The notes below the pieces were generated by a model. That model was not told where the DNA came from, ran no database searches, and saw nothing but the letters and a program-made list of their open reading frames with translations. Made by a program: the position numbers and the translations under genes. This document shows, in pieces, positions 24,585 through 33,391 of a stretch of 64,000 bases of DNA (position 1 is its first letter; the number at the start of each line of letters is the position of its first letter). The stretch is from NCBI GenBank assembly GCA_013112635.1, contig JABFGF010000004.1, positions 62,001-126,000 on the forward strand, given 5' to 3'. The DNA is from Calditrichota bacterium (GTDB lineage Bacteria; Calditrichota; Calditrichia; Calditrichales; J004).

Positions 24585-27500
24585 ATGCCTACGTCCCAAA
24601 GGGCAAAATCATTTGCGCAATTTGTAAGTGTGTTTATTATTTTTCAGTTTTTATCAGCCGCTCTTTTTGCAAATAATAAATCACTAATATTTGAAAAGCT
24701 TTCCATTGAACAGGGCCTTTCTCAAACTACGATTAATTCAATTCTGCAGGATAGCAGAGGATTTATCTGGTTTGCTACACAAGATGGGCTCAACCGTTAT
24801 GATGGATATTCATTTACTATTTATAAGAAAAAATTTAATGATTCCAATTCGCTTAGTGAAAATTGGCTTACCGTTTTAAAAGAAGATAATAAAGGAAATA
24901 TTTGGATTGGAACTGCTGGTGGTGGATTAAACAAGTTTGATCTTAAAACCAAGGAATTTTCAGTATTTCGTTCCAACGAAGACAGAAATAGTTTGAACAA
25001 TGATCACATTAAATCCATATTTATAGATAAAAAAAATGTTTTATGGATTGGAACTGCCGGAAACGGGTTAATCCGCTTTGACCCTGAGAAAAATAATTTT
25101 TTTCAAATCCACTACAAATCAACCACTGATGAAAACATCAACATTAATGATGTAATTGATATCGCTCAGGATCAAAATGAGTTGCTTTGGTTCATGAGTT
25201 CTGATAATAATTTATTTACATACAACCAAACCAATAAAAAAACTTCATTTATAAAGTCTTTTAAACTAGATGATGATTCCAACACAAAAGCAAGCAAAAT
25301 GATTGTTGATGTTTTTGGTGAAGTATGGGTCGGCACCGCCGGCAAGGGAATCGCCATTTTCAATTCTGAATCAAAAGCCACAAGGCATTTTACAACAGCA
25401 AATTCTAAACTTGTAAACAATCATATCAATTCCATAACTGAAGATTCTGAAAAAAATATATGGATTGGAACTGGTAGTGGTTTGAGTATTTACAATCAAA
25501 AAGAAAAAAGTTTTAGTAATATTGTGCACGATCCTTTGAGGACTACAAGCCTGTCAGAAAATCTTATCTTTTCAATTTATGAAGATAATGCAGGTATTAT
25601 GTGGATTGGAACAAAGGGAAACGGAATAAACAAACTAAATAAGCAGAAATCTGTTTTCCAAAATTATAAATCTTTGGTAAAATCGAAGAACAGCCTGCTG
25701 GATAACTCAATCTGGAGTTTTGAGGAGGATCATAAAAGAACTATTTGGATTGGAACAAACAAAGGTTTAAATGCCTTTGATCCTTCTTCCGAAAAGTTTA
25801 CTCGTTTCAGTTTTAAAAGTGAAGTACGCGCGCTTAAAGAAGATAGAAACGGGAATTTATGGATTGGTACGAATGGCAGTGGTTTAAAAAAGTTCAATTC
25901 AAACCGTACATCAATCCAACATTTCAACCATAACAGTGACTCAAACAGTCTTAGTAATAACCAAATACGGGTAATATTTGAGGATAAAGAATCGCGGTTA
26001 TGGATTGGTACCTGGGATGGTTTAAATCTTTATGATAAAAACAAAAATAGGTTTATCTCATACAAACATATCGATGGAGATGGACAAAGCCTACCGGATA
26101 ATCGCATCCGTTCTTTATATGAAGACACCAAGGGAAATTTTTGGGTTGGAACATACAACGGTCTTGCTTTATTAGATAGAAATACAGGAAAAAGTATAAC
26201 ATTTAAACCCGATGAACAAAATCCAAACAGTATTAGCCACAACCGCATTTTAAGTATTTTTGAATCTGAAAGCGATAGTACTTTGTGGATTGGTACTTTC
26301 TCCGGTCTCAATAAATACAATCCAGAGAATTCCACTTTTTCACATTATACAATAGAAAATGGCTTGCCCAACGATGTTATTTATGGAATTATTGAGGACA
26401 ACTCCGGATACTTATGGCTAAGCACAAACCTTGGTCTGGCAAAATTTGACCCAATAAAAGAAGAGTTTAAAAACTTTAATATTCAAGATGGATTGCAAAG
26501 TAATGAGTTTAACGGTGGCGCCTATTTGAAAACCCTTTCCGGTGAATTGTATTTTGGCGGTATAAATGGATTTAACCGTTTCTCACCTTCGCGAATTAGA
26601 GTAAATAAGAATATCCCCAAAATACAGCTGACATCTTTTACAAAGTTTGGCAAAGCGGTAAATCTTGAAAATGCAATAGAAGAATCCAAGGAAATTCAAC
26701 TCTCTTACAAAGATAATTATTTCTCTTTCGAATTTGCAGCCTTGGATTATAGCAATCCCGGTAAAAACCAATACGCCTATAAACTTGAAGGGTTTGATGA
26801 AGAGTGGATTGAGAGTGACACACGCAGATATGCAAGTTATACAAATCTTGAAGCAGGTGAATACACATTTCTTGTTAAAGGTTCTAACAATGATGGTATT
26901 TGGAATAATGAAGGTGTAGCACTTGATATTATAATTACTCCACCATATTGGTCAACCTGGTGGTTCCGCCTTACAGTTTCAGTACTACTGGCAATTTCGG
27001 TTTATACAATTTATAAGCGCAGGTCAAACAGGTTTAAGCGGCAAAAAGCAGAGTTAAAGAAAAAGGTTCGGGAAAAAACAACTGAGTTGATTTCACAAAA
27101 CCTAAAACTGCAGAACGCACAAAATGAAACAAACAAAATTACAACCCAAATTTCACTTCTTTATAAAGTAAGCCAAAAAATAAGCAGTGAACTTGATTTA
27201 GATAAGCTTTTAAATGATATCGTACACAGTGCACAAAGCGAATTTAATTACTACGGTGTTATGTTGCTTATCACCAATAAAACCGGAAATCAATTAAACT
27301 TAAAATCAATTGCCGGAGGATATGAAAATGAATATCCATCGGATTTGATGGTTGAGTTTGGAAAAGGTATGATTGGCAAAGCCGCAACTACAAAAAAAAT
27401 TCAACTTAGTAACAATGTAGAAGATTGTTCAGATTATATCCGCAATGAAAATGATCTAACCAAGGCCGAATTAGCAGTGCCTTTAATAAGCGGAAATAAG

Positions 27501-28520
27501 GTTATTGGAGTCTTGGATATTCAAAGCGGGGAATCAGAGACATTTGAAAATTCAGATATTTCTGCAATGGAAACTTTTGCTACACAAATTACAGCTGCAA
27601 TTGAAAATGCACGTTTATACAGGCAGACACAGATCTCACATGATGAACTTTCCGAAGCAAAAAAAGAAACCGATAATATTCTTAATAATGTTGATCAGGG
27701 ATTTTTCCTTGTAAACAAAGAATGCGAAATAGGTTCTCAGTACTCAAAATCTTTGGAAACTATCTTTAGTAAAACCCAGCTTGCGCATAATTCATTTCTG
27801 GATATTCTGGCCGGCAAAATCCCCCAGCATCTGTTTACAAATATACAGGAATACCTGGAGCTAATGTTCCGCGACGACATTGAAGAAGAAACAATCAATA
27901 ACTTAAACCCACTATCTGATATCCAACTAAACTTTAGTAAAACGGATACTGTTTTAACACAATCGAAACATCTTTCATTTAAGTTCAAGCGTATCGCTGA
28001 TCAATCAGACGAAACAAAGCAATTAATAGTAACTGTCCGTGATATAACCGATAGGATTGAGCTTTCTAAAAAACTGGAAAAACAAGAAGATCAAACAAAA
28101 AAGCAAATGGAATGGCTTATCAATATCCTGCATATTGCTCCGGAATTATTGCGGGAATTTATAGATGAAGCCAACACTGTTATCGATGTTGTGGAAAACC
28201 AAATCCGCCAGATCAATCCCAACGGGGATTTTAAGAAGGATCTACAAAAAATTTATAAAAACATACATTTTATTTCTGATAAATCTGAACAAATTGAGCT
28301 TCGCTATATTGCTCATCATATAACAGAATTTGAAGAAAAAATAGATGCATTCAAACAAAAAGAACAAATTAGCGGGATGGATTTTGTACCGTTGATAATA
28401 GATCTTGGAAAAATAAAAACAACTATTAAAGAGCTGGACAAGTTAATTAATAAAATTGGAAAATTTCATTCCGGCTTTTCAAAAAGTGAAAAAGAACAAC
28501 CTGCGTTAGAAGTAAACTAA
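24585..28520 (+). CDS. Two-component propeller sensor with GAF, PAS-like and degenerate Hpt domains, no kinase
   Basis: A 1311-aa transmembrane sensor. After a signal peptide come about 14 'WIGT..GL..YD' repeats (residues 45-660), enough for two seven-bladed propellers, then a Y_Y_Y domain, one membrane helix (about 791-811), a coiled coil, a GAF domain (about 860-1010), a PAS-like segment (about 1025-1165) and a helical bundle (about 1180-1290). The bundle resembles an Hpt domain: His1228 sits where the phospho-histidine would be, but the Lys-Gly after it are lost (IHFISDKSE). No HisKA or ATPase domain exists. The last 280 residues are paralogous to residues 20-300 of the protein at 29527. 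The ATG has an AAGGA site. CheY and CheX genes follow at once. Confidence 0.85.
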   Translation: MPTSQRAKSFAQFVSVFIIFQFLSAALFANNKSLIFEKLSIEQGLSQTTINSILQDSRGFIWFATQDGLNRYDGYSFTIYKKKFNDSNSLSENWLTVLKEDNKGNIWIGTAGGGLNKFDLKTKEFSVFRSNEDRNSLNNDHIKSIFIDKKNVLWIGTAGNGLIRFDPEKNNFFQIHYKSTTDENININDVIDIAQDQNELLWFMSSDNNLFTYNQTNKKTSFIKSFKLDDDSNTKASKMIVDVFGEVWVGTAGKGIAIFNSESKATRHFTTANSKLVNNHINSITEDSEKNIWIGTGSGLSIYNQKEKSFSNIVHDPLRTTSLSENLIFSIYEDNAGIMWIGTKGNGINKLNKQKSVFQNYKSLVKSKNSLLDNSIWSFEEDHKRTIWIGTNKGLNAFDPSSEKFTRFSFKSEVRALKEDRNGNLWIGTNGSGLKKFNSNRTSIQHFNHNSDSNSLSNNQIRVIFEDKESRLWIGTWDGLNLYDKNKNRFISYKHIDGDGQSLPDNRIRSLYEDTKGNFWVGTYNGLALLDRNTGKSITFKPDEQNPNSISHNRILSIFESESDSTLWIGTFSGLNKYNPENSTFSHYTIENGLPNDVIYGIIEDNSGYLWLSTNLGLAKFDPIKEEFKNFNIQDGLQSNEFNGGAYLKTLSGELYFGGINGFNRFSPSRIRVNKNIPKIQLTSFTKFGKAVNLENAIEESKEIQLSYKDNYFSFEFAALDYSNPGKNQYAYKLEGFDEEWIESDTRRYASYTNLEAGEYTFLVKGSNNDGIWNNEGVALDIIITPPYWSTWWFRLTVSVLLAISVYTIYKRRSNRFKRQKAELKKKVREKTTELISQNLKLQNAQNETNKITTQISLLYKVSQKISSELDLDKLLNDIVHSAQSEFNYYGVMLLITNKTGNQLNLKSIAGGYENEYPSDLMVEFGKGMIGKAATTKKIQLSNNVEDCSDYIRNENDLTKAELAVPLISGNKVIGVLDIQSGESETFENSDISAMETFATQITAAIENARLYRQTQISHDELSEAKKETDNILNNVDQGFFLVNKECEIGSQYSKSLETIFSKTQLAHNSFLDILAGKIPQHLFTNIQEYLELMFRDDIEEETINNLNPLSDIQLNFSKTDTVLTQSKHLSFKFKRIADQSDETKQLIVTVRDITDRIELSKKLEKQEDQTKKQMEWLINILHIAPELLREFIDEANTVIDVVENQIRQINPNGDFKKDLQKIYKNIHFISDKSEQIELRYIAHHITEFEEKIDAFKQKEQISGMDFVPLIIDLGKIKTTIKELDKLINKIGKFHSGFSKSEKEQPALEVN

Positions 28521-28569
28521 ATAAAAAGATTAAAGAACCCAATCATAGTTCAATCAAAAGGAGAAATTC

Positions 28570-28947
28570 ATGGAAGAACAAACAAAGAAAGTCATGGTCG
28601 TGGATGATTCATTGATTATTCAAAAAGTTATCCAGAAATATCTTGAGAGTTTGAATATAGAAATTGTAGGTACAGCCTCCGATGGAAAAGCCGCTGTTAG
28701 CCTGTTTAAAGAGAAGCAACCGGATATTGTTACATTAGATATTACTATGCCTGAAATGGATGGATTAGCTGTTTTAGAAGAATTGCTTAAAATTAACGAC
28801 AAAACCAAAGTTATGGTTGTAACGGCCTTGTCTGATAAAGCAACCGGTTTAAAAGCAATTAAAACAGGTGCAAAAAGCTTTTTGGCAAAACCCTTTACGC
28901 CAGAAGGTTTGCGCGCATCCATGAAAAGATTAATCAGCGAAAATTAA
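28570..28947 (+). CDS. CheY-like single-domain response regulator
   Basis: A 125-aa stand-alone receiver domain. All phosphorylation residues are present: Asp12-Asp13 (acid pocket), Asp57 (acceptor, TLDITMPEMDG), Thr85 and Lys107 (KPF). There is no output domain, so it must act through protein contacts or phosphate relay. It has a good AAGGAG ribosome-binding site, and the CheX-like phosphatase gene starts 11 bp later. It is the only clearly functional phospho-acceptor in the cluster. Confidence 0.93.
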   Translation: MEEQTKKVMVVDDSLIIQKVIQKYLESLNIEIVGTASDGKAAVSLFKEKQPDIVTLDITMPEMDGLAVLEELLKINDKTKVMVVTALSDKATGLKAIKTGAKSFLAKPFTPEGLRASMKRLISEN

Positions 28948-28958
28948 CAGGAGGTGTT

Positions 28959-29405
28959 ATGAAAGAGACTGATTTGCATTTTTTCATCGACTGTACAAAT
29001 AATTATTTCGATGAAATGACCAAAGAAAAAGCAGTAATCGGAATCCCTTATTTAAAAGATGAAAAACCGCTGGTATTAGAATTTACCGGGATTATCGGGA
29101 TTTCCGGCAAACGAAAAGGCAGCATTTATATTACATCTTCCCGCGAGATGCTTGTTGTGCTAACAAAGGAAATTCTTAGTGTTGAAGATGTTACAACCGA
29201 TGATATAAAAGATTTAATCGGTGAAATTGCAAATACTATTTCCGGGAATGTCAGGCAAGCTTATGGTAGTGATTTTATGATTTCTGTACCGGTTGTTGTT
29301 GAAGGCCAGGCCAGGGATATTAAAATGCCGGATGATATCCAATCTTTTGTTATTCCGTTAACCTGGAAAAACTATAACTCATATCTGGTTGTATGCCTTA
29401 GTTAA
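28959..29405 (+). CDS. CheX-like phosphatase
   Basis: A 148-aa protein of the CheX/CheC family, whose members dephosphorylate CheY-P. The family's ExxN catalytic motif is present as Glu89-Ile-Ala-Asn92 in DLIGEIANTISGN. The preceding GSIYITSS and following PVVVEG...FVIPL strands fit the CheX fold. The strong AGGAGGT site overlaps the end of the upstream gene region. It is expected to remove phosphate from the adjacent CheY protein. Confidence 0.88.
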   Translation: MKETDLHFFIDCTNNYFDEMTKEKAVIGIPYLKDEKPLVLEFTGIIGISGKRKGSIYITSSREMLVVLTKEILSVEDVTTDDIKDLIGEIANTISGNVRQAYGSDFMISVPVVVEGQARDIKMPDDIQSFVIPLTWKNYNSYLVVCLS

Positions 29406-29526
29406 TAATAAACAATCTCTCTTTATCTGAATATTAAACAAGATCGTATTTAACAAAGTATAAGAGTAGTTTGTTTAAAACCTTTGTCCTAAATGAGTTT
29501 AAATTGGGTGTAACTCTAAGAGAAAA

Positions 29527-31029
29527 ATGAACCTAACTGATAAATCTTTACGCTTTAAAAAACAACCGGCTGTGATTAAAGACTTTGAAGAAATTTATGG
29601 TCAGGTAATCGAAGAACGAAAATTTACAAAAAATATCCTCTCAACAATTGACGAAGGCTTTTTTGTGCTGGATTCAAATTTTGTAATCCAAAAACGCTTA
29701 TCCGATTGTCTTGACGTAATCTTTAAAGAACCTAATCTGGTAAACAGAAACTTTGTTGAATTGCTCGATGGCAAAGTTCATGACGAGGCAAAAAGAGAAA
29801 CAAAAGAATTTTTAGCCTATATGTTTCAACCAGATCTAGATGAGCAAACAATCAGTGAAATGAATCCGCTGCAATCCATTGAATTTCATTATGAAGATAA
29901 AACAGGACTTTGGAGTACATCCAGCCATTTAGCATTTAAATTTAAACGGCGCTATAAAAGAAATAAAATTCATAGCCTGCTTTGTACCGTAAAAGACATC
30001 TCAGAAAATACGCATTTAAAAGAGCAGATAAAATCCGTAAAAAAAACAACAAAGACTCAGCTGGAATGGCTTGTAAATATTTTACATGTGGAACCGCCGC
30101 TGATGAAAGAATTTATGTATATCGTGGAGAGCGAGCTGAACGTTTTGGATGATATATTTAAAACCCAGCAAGGCCAGGGAAATTATAAACCCGTCATTGG
30201 GAAATTATACCGATCCACACTGCACATAAAAAGTAGCGCTTCTTTATTAAACCTTAGTTTTTTTAAGGAGAATATTTTTGAGCTGGACACAGTTATCAAC
30301 CGGTTGAGAAAACAAGATGAAATTTCCGGGGGTGATTTTGTTCCGGTAATAATCCAAATAGGTGAAATAAAAGCTACCTTTAAAGAGATTAAACAACTGC
30401 TTAATCAACTGAAACACTTCAAAATTTATCTGCGTCCTAACCGAAGCTATGAAAGCGGTCTGTTGATAAAAGCAGCAAAAATGTCAATCCAAAACCTGAG
30501 TAAAGAATTCCATAAAAAAATCCAATTCGTTTATGATAAATTCGATCCAACCAATGTACCTTATCCTTTCCAACAGATAGTGCGTGAATATATTCTAACC
30601 CTAATCCGCTTTATAATTTTGCACAGTATTGAAACACCCAAAGAAAGAGTTGCTGCAAAAAAAGATCCGTTGGGAATCATCGAGATAGAGACATTCAAAA
30701 AATCACGACAATTTGGATTTAAAGTCCGCCACAACGGGAGCGAAGGCAGAATAGAAAAATTGATCCAGGATGCCAGCGATGATGAAAAACTAACTTCAAA
30801 TCAAGAAATGAATTCACAATCTCCGGAACTGGGATCGGATTTAATTCGCTTTTTGTTTACGCCCGGAACGCATCCAAAAGATTTAAATGAAGCTCAGCAT
30901 AGCAAGGAAATATTTAAGGACATGGAGCTGGTTAAGAAAAAACTAAAAATGCGGGGTGGTAAAATGAAAATCACTTTTACATCGGAAAAGTTCTGCGAGT
31001 ATTCAATTACCCTTCCAGGAAAAAAATAG
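29527..31029 (+). CDS. Degenerate CheA-like protein (PAS-like, Hpt-like, pseudo-ATPase)
   Basis: A 500-aa soluble protein. Residues 20-300 repeat the PAS-like plus helical-bundle module of the sensor at 24585. The Hpt-like bundle reads STLHIKSSASLL: by the spacing to Lys235 the phospho-His position is Leu232, with a His at 233. The C-terminus (about 335-500) follows the CheA ATPase: HSIETPKERVAAKKDPLG matches the 'HGIExPEER' region. However, the N-box Asn and Asp are replaced by Phe362 and Leu365, and the glycine-rich G1 and G2 loops are gone. It therefore probably cannot bind ATP or phosphorylate. It could be a scaffold, a phosphate sink or a sensor of CheY-P. The ribosome-binding site is weak (AAGAG) and it lies 121 bp after cheX. 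Confidence 0.8.
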   Translation: MNLTDKSLRFKKQPAVIKDFEEIYGQVIEERKFTKNILSTIDEGFFVLDSNFVIQKRLSDCLDVIFKEPNLVNRNFVELLDGKVHDEAKRETKEFLAYMFQPDLDEQTISEMNPLQSIEFHYEDKTGLWSTSSHLAFKFKRRYKRNKIHSLLCTVKDISENTHLKEQIKSVKKTTKTQLEWLVNILHVEPPLMKEFMYIVESELNVLDDIFKTQQGQGNYKPVIGKLYRSTLHIKSSASLLNLSFFKENIFELDTVINRLRKQDEISGGDFVPVIIQIGEIKATFKEIKQLLNQLKHFKIYLRPNRSYESGLLIKAAKMSIQNLSKEFHKKIQFVYDKFDPTNVPYPFQQIVREYILTLIRFIILHSIETPKERVAAKKDPLGIIEIETFKKSRQFGFKVRHNGSEGRIEKLIQDASDDEKLTSNQEMNSQSPELGSDLIRFLFTPGTHPKDLNEAQHSKEIFKDMELVKKKLKMRGGKMKITFTSEKFCEYSITLPGKK

Positions 31030-31167
31030 TTAGTTTAATAGAATATTCCCTTCGTCATGCCAAGCAACGGTCTGACAATCTCAGGAAAAATTGTGGTTTT
31101 AAGAATTAAAACGTCGGTTGCCAAGCTTGTCTAAGAATCGGTTACAGAGCTTGTCGAAATAACACCA

Positions 31168-32220
31168 TCAACAATTTTCACTCTCCACATTACATGTCAT
31201 ATTTAATGCTGCACTATCTTCTTCAGCCATTTCATGCATTAAGTCCCGGATATGAGGATTTGCTTTTAACATTTCCAGCATTTCTATAACCTCTGATAGT
31301 TTATCAATCCGAACTATCTTTTGACGAAATTTAGAAATATGCGGTAAACCTTTTAAATACCCGCTTACATATTTTCGCATTTCCCTTACACCACGTTTTT
31401 CGCCCTTGTATTCCACGGTATGTTTATAATGTTCTTTCAGGATTTCCACACGTTCCTCAACCGAAGGCATTGGCGGGACAACTCCTGTTTTTCTATATGC
31501 TTTCGCGTCCCGAAAAATCCAGGGATTATGGATGGCTCCGCGTCCAATCATAACAGCATCCACGCCATATTTGTCCAGATAATCAATGGCCTGTTGGGGT
31601 TCAATAATATCGCCATTACCAATAATCGGCATATTTACAGCTTGTTTTGTTTTGGCAATCCAGTCCCAATCAGCTTCGCCTTTGTATTGCTGTGCGCGTG
31701 TCCTGCCATGAATGGCCAATGCTTCTATCCCAACACTTTCCATTTGCCTGGCTATATCCACAATGCTTATAGAATCCGCATCCCACCCAAGCCTGGTTTT
31801 AGCTGTAACCGGAAGTTCAACTGCACGGACAACGGCTTCACACATTTTTATCATTTTTGGAATATCCTGAAGTAATCCGGAGCCGGCACCTTTTAAAGCC
31901 ACTTTTTTTACAGGGCAACCAAAATTTATATCAATAAAATCAGGGCCTTTCTCTTCGGCGATCTGTGCAGCCTCTACCATCGCTTCAATCCGGTTTCCAT
32001 AAATCTGAATACCAATCGGATGTTCTTCCGGTTTAATAGTCATTTTTTTAAAAGCCTTTTCAGCATCACGGATCAATGCTTCAGAGCTTATGAACTCCGA
32101 ATACATCACATCGGCACCCAGTTTTTTACAAATCATGCGAAAAGGAAAATCGCTGACATCCTCCATTGGCGCCAGGAACAGCCCTTTATCTATTTCATAT
32201 TTTCCGTACTTAATTGTCAT
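31168..32220 (-). CDS. dusB: tRNA-dihydrouridine synthase (DusB-type)
   Basis: Reduces specific uridines of tRNA to dihydrouridine with FMN and NADPH. The N-terminal LAPMEDVSDFPFR motif binds FMN, Cys102 in NFGCPVKK is the catalytic acid, and KTRLGW, HGRTRAQQY and GNGDI/IGRGA complete the barrel. At 350 aa it is typical for DusB, and the C-terminal helical RNA-binding domain is present. It is divergent from the VapBC genes. The 138-bp gap to the signalling cluster holds only repeat-like sequence. Confidence 0.92.
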   Translation of the reverse strand: MTIKYGKYEIDKGLFLAPMEDVSDFPFRMICKKLGADVMYSEFISSEALIRDAEKAFKKMTIKPEEHPIGIQIYGNRIEAMVEAAQIAEEKGPDFIDINFGCPVKKVALKGAGSGLLQDIPKMIKMCEAVVRAVELPVTAKTRLGWDADSISIVDIARQMESVGIEALAIHGRTRAQQYKGEADWDWIAKTKQAVNMPIIGNGDIIEPQQAIDYLDKYGVDAVMIGRGAIHNPWIFRDAKAYRKTGVVPPMPSVEERVEILKEHYKHTVEYKGEKRGVREMRKYVSGYLKGLPHISKFRQKIVRIDKLSEVIEMLEMLKANPHIRDLMHEMAEEDSAALNMTCNVESENC

Positions 32221-32353
32221 TATCTTATTTCTCTTAAAAATGCCTGAATATAAAAAAAAACTGTGTTTTATGGTAGAAGAATATAAAAAAACAAAAGTTG
32301 AAATCGCGAGTTATTTTCCTTACTTTTTGGTAAGAAATTATAAGGAAGAAAAA

Positions 32354-32602
32354 ATGAACGCGACACTATCAAGCAAAGGGCAAATTACTATCCCAAAAAA
32401 AATCAGAAATTACCTTAAATTAAAAACAGGAGATTCCATCCAGTTTTTTATTAGTAAAAACGGTCATGTCGAACTATCAACAAAACGAATTTCCAGTAAA
32501 GCATTATATGGTTTTTTAAAATCACCATTAAAGGAACCTGTTTCCCTGGAAGAAATGGATGAGGCAATAAAAGGAGGTGCAAGTAATGGTTTACGGGATT
32601 GA
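32354..32602 (+). CDS. vapB: AbrB/VapB-type antitoxin
   Basis: An 82-aa antitoxin with an N-terminal swapped-hairpin AbrB domain: MNATLSSKGQITIPKKIR, then LKLKTGDSIQFF. It binds its own promoter and neutralises the PIN toxin through the C-terminal half (SPLKEPVSLEEMDEAI). The ATG at 32354 has an AAGGAAG site; the much longer in-frame extension from 32090 overlaps the dusB start and is not real. It overlaps vapC by 17 bp. Confidence 0.9.
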   Translation: MNATLSSKGQITIPKKIRNYLKLKTGDSIQFFISKNGHVELSTKRISSKALYGFLKSPLKEPVSLEEMDEAIKGGASNGLRD

Positions 32603-32987
32603 TACAAATATTCTGGTCCGATTCATTGTTGCCGATCACCCTCAACAATCTAAACAAGCCTATACTTTTATTACCAAAAACTGTACTAAAGAAAATCCTG
32701 GTTTTATCTCCCATATTGTACTGTGTGAATTAGTTTGGGTATTGCAAAGAAGCTACAATTTTCCAAAAAAATCAATTATAGAAACCCTAAAACTGATTTT
32801 GATTTCTGAAGAGTTTAATATTCAGTACTCACAAATAATATTTGAAGCTATTAGAGAATATGAAATCTATAGCGGAGATTTTGCAGATTACCTTATTGGC
32901 CAGATTGGAAAAATAAATAGTTCAGCAACAACAATCACTTTTGATAAAAAAGCATCACAAAGTAAGAACTTCCGATTATTGAGTTAA
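32586..32987 (+). CDS. vapC: VapC-type PIN-domain toxin
   Basis: A 133-aa PIN-domain ribonuclease, the toxin of a type II toxin-antitoxin pair. The acidic active-site residues are Asp6 (YGIDTNILVRF), Glu48 (LCELVW), Asp98 (YSGDFADYL) and Asp120 (TFDKKA), so it looks active. The ATG at 32586 is preferred to the GTG at 32577 because the AAGGAGG site at 32571-32577 is 8 bases before it. The overlap with the antitoxin gene gives translational coupling. Its target is probably a tRNA or rRNA site, as for other VapC proteins. Confidence 0.9.
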   Translation: MVYGIDTNILVRFIVADHPQQSKQAYTFITKNCTKENPGFISHIVLCELVWVLQRSYNFPKKSIIETLKLILISEEFNIQYSQIIFEAIREYEIYSGDFADYLIGQIGKINSSATTITFDKKASQSKNFRLLS

Positions 32988-32990
32988 GTT

Positions 32991-33377
32991 TTAAAAATCA
33001 TCTATGTGCCGGCGCCCTTTTATTCCATCCGGGATACGATGCCAGAACTCGATATCGTCTTCATCCATTTTCCAGCATAAATAAACTTCTTCACCATTTG
33101 CGCGGATAGCAGGAAAATCGACAAGGCCTTGTTCCACTCCTTTTACTTCTATTCCAAGATCATATATTTTTTTTATAAGTTGCTTTATTTTTTCAAAATC
33201 TGATGGAAATTCTCTCAATGTTCCGGGATGAAAACCCTGTTTATATTGTCCCTTATAAATATCAAAACCAATTGCTTTCAGTTTTAACGAAAGATTGCGA
33301 ATGATAATTAATTTTTTGCGTAATTCCGGGATATGATGGCGGGCTTCTTCCAAAGTAAAATGTTTTTGATAATGCAT
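32991..33377 (-). CDS. DUF2203 family protein
   Basis: A 128-aa cytoplasmic protein with the DUF2203 pattern: an N-terminal FTLEEARHHIPELR helix, then GLVDFPAI, VYLCWKMDEDDIEFWHRI and a terminal G(I/F)KGRR. The family is widespread and uncharacterised. It starts 14 bp after the YgfZ-like gene, so the two are one operon, and it converges with vapC with a 3-bp gap. Confidence 0.85.
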   Translation of the reverse strand: MHYQKHFTLEEARHHIPELRKKLIIIRNLSLKLKAIGFDIYKGQYKQGFHPGTLREFPSDFEKIKQLIKKIYDLGIEVKGVEQGLVDFPAIRANGEEVYLCWKMDEDDIEFWHRIPDGIKGRRHIDDF

Positions 33378-33391
33378 GTTCTAAACAAAAA

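Noticed and set aside
29527-31029. A functional CheA kinase
   Set aside because: The N-box Asn, the glycine loops and the aligned phospho-histidine are replaced, so catalysis is unlikely.
32090-32353. A longer VapB-like protein starting at 32090
   Set aside because: The extension runs antisense through the dusB start and lacks conservation; the AbrB domain begins at 32354 with its own ribosome-binding site.
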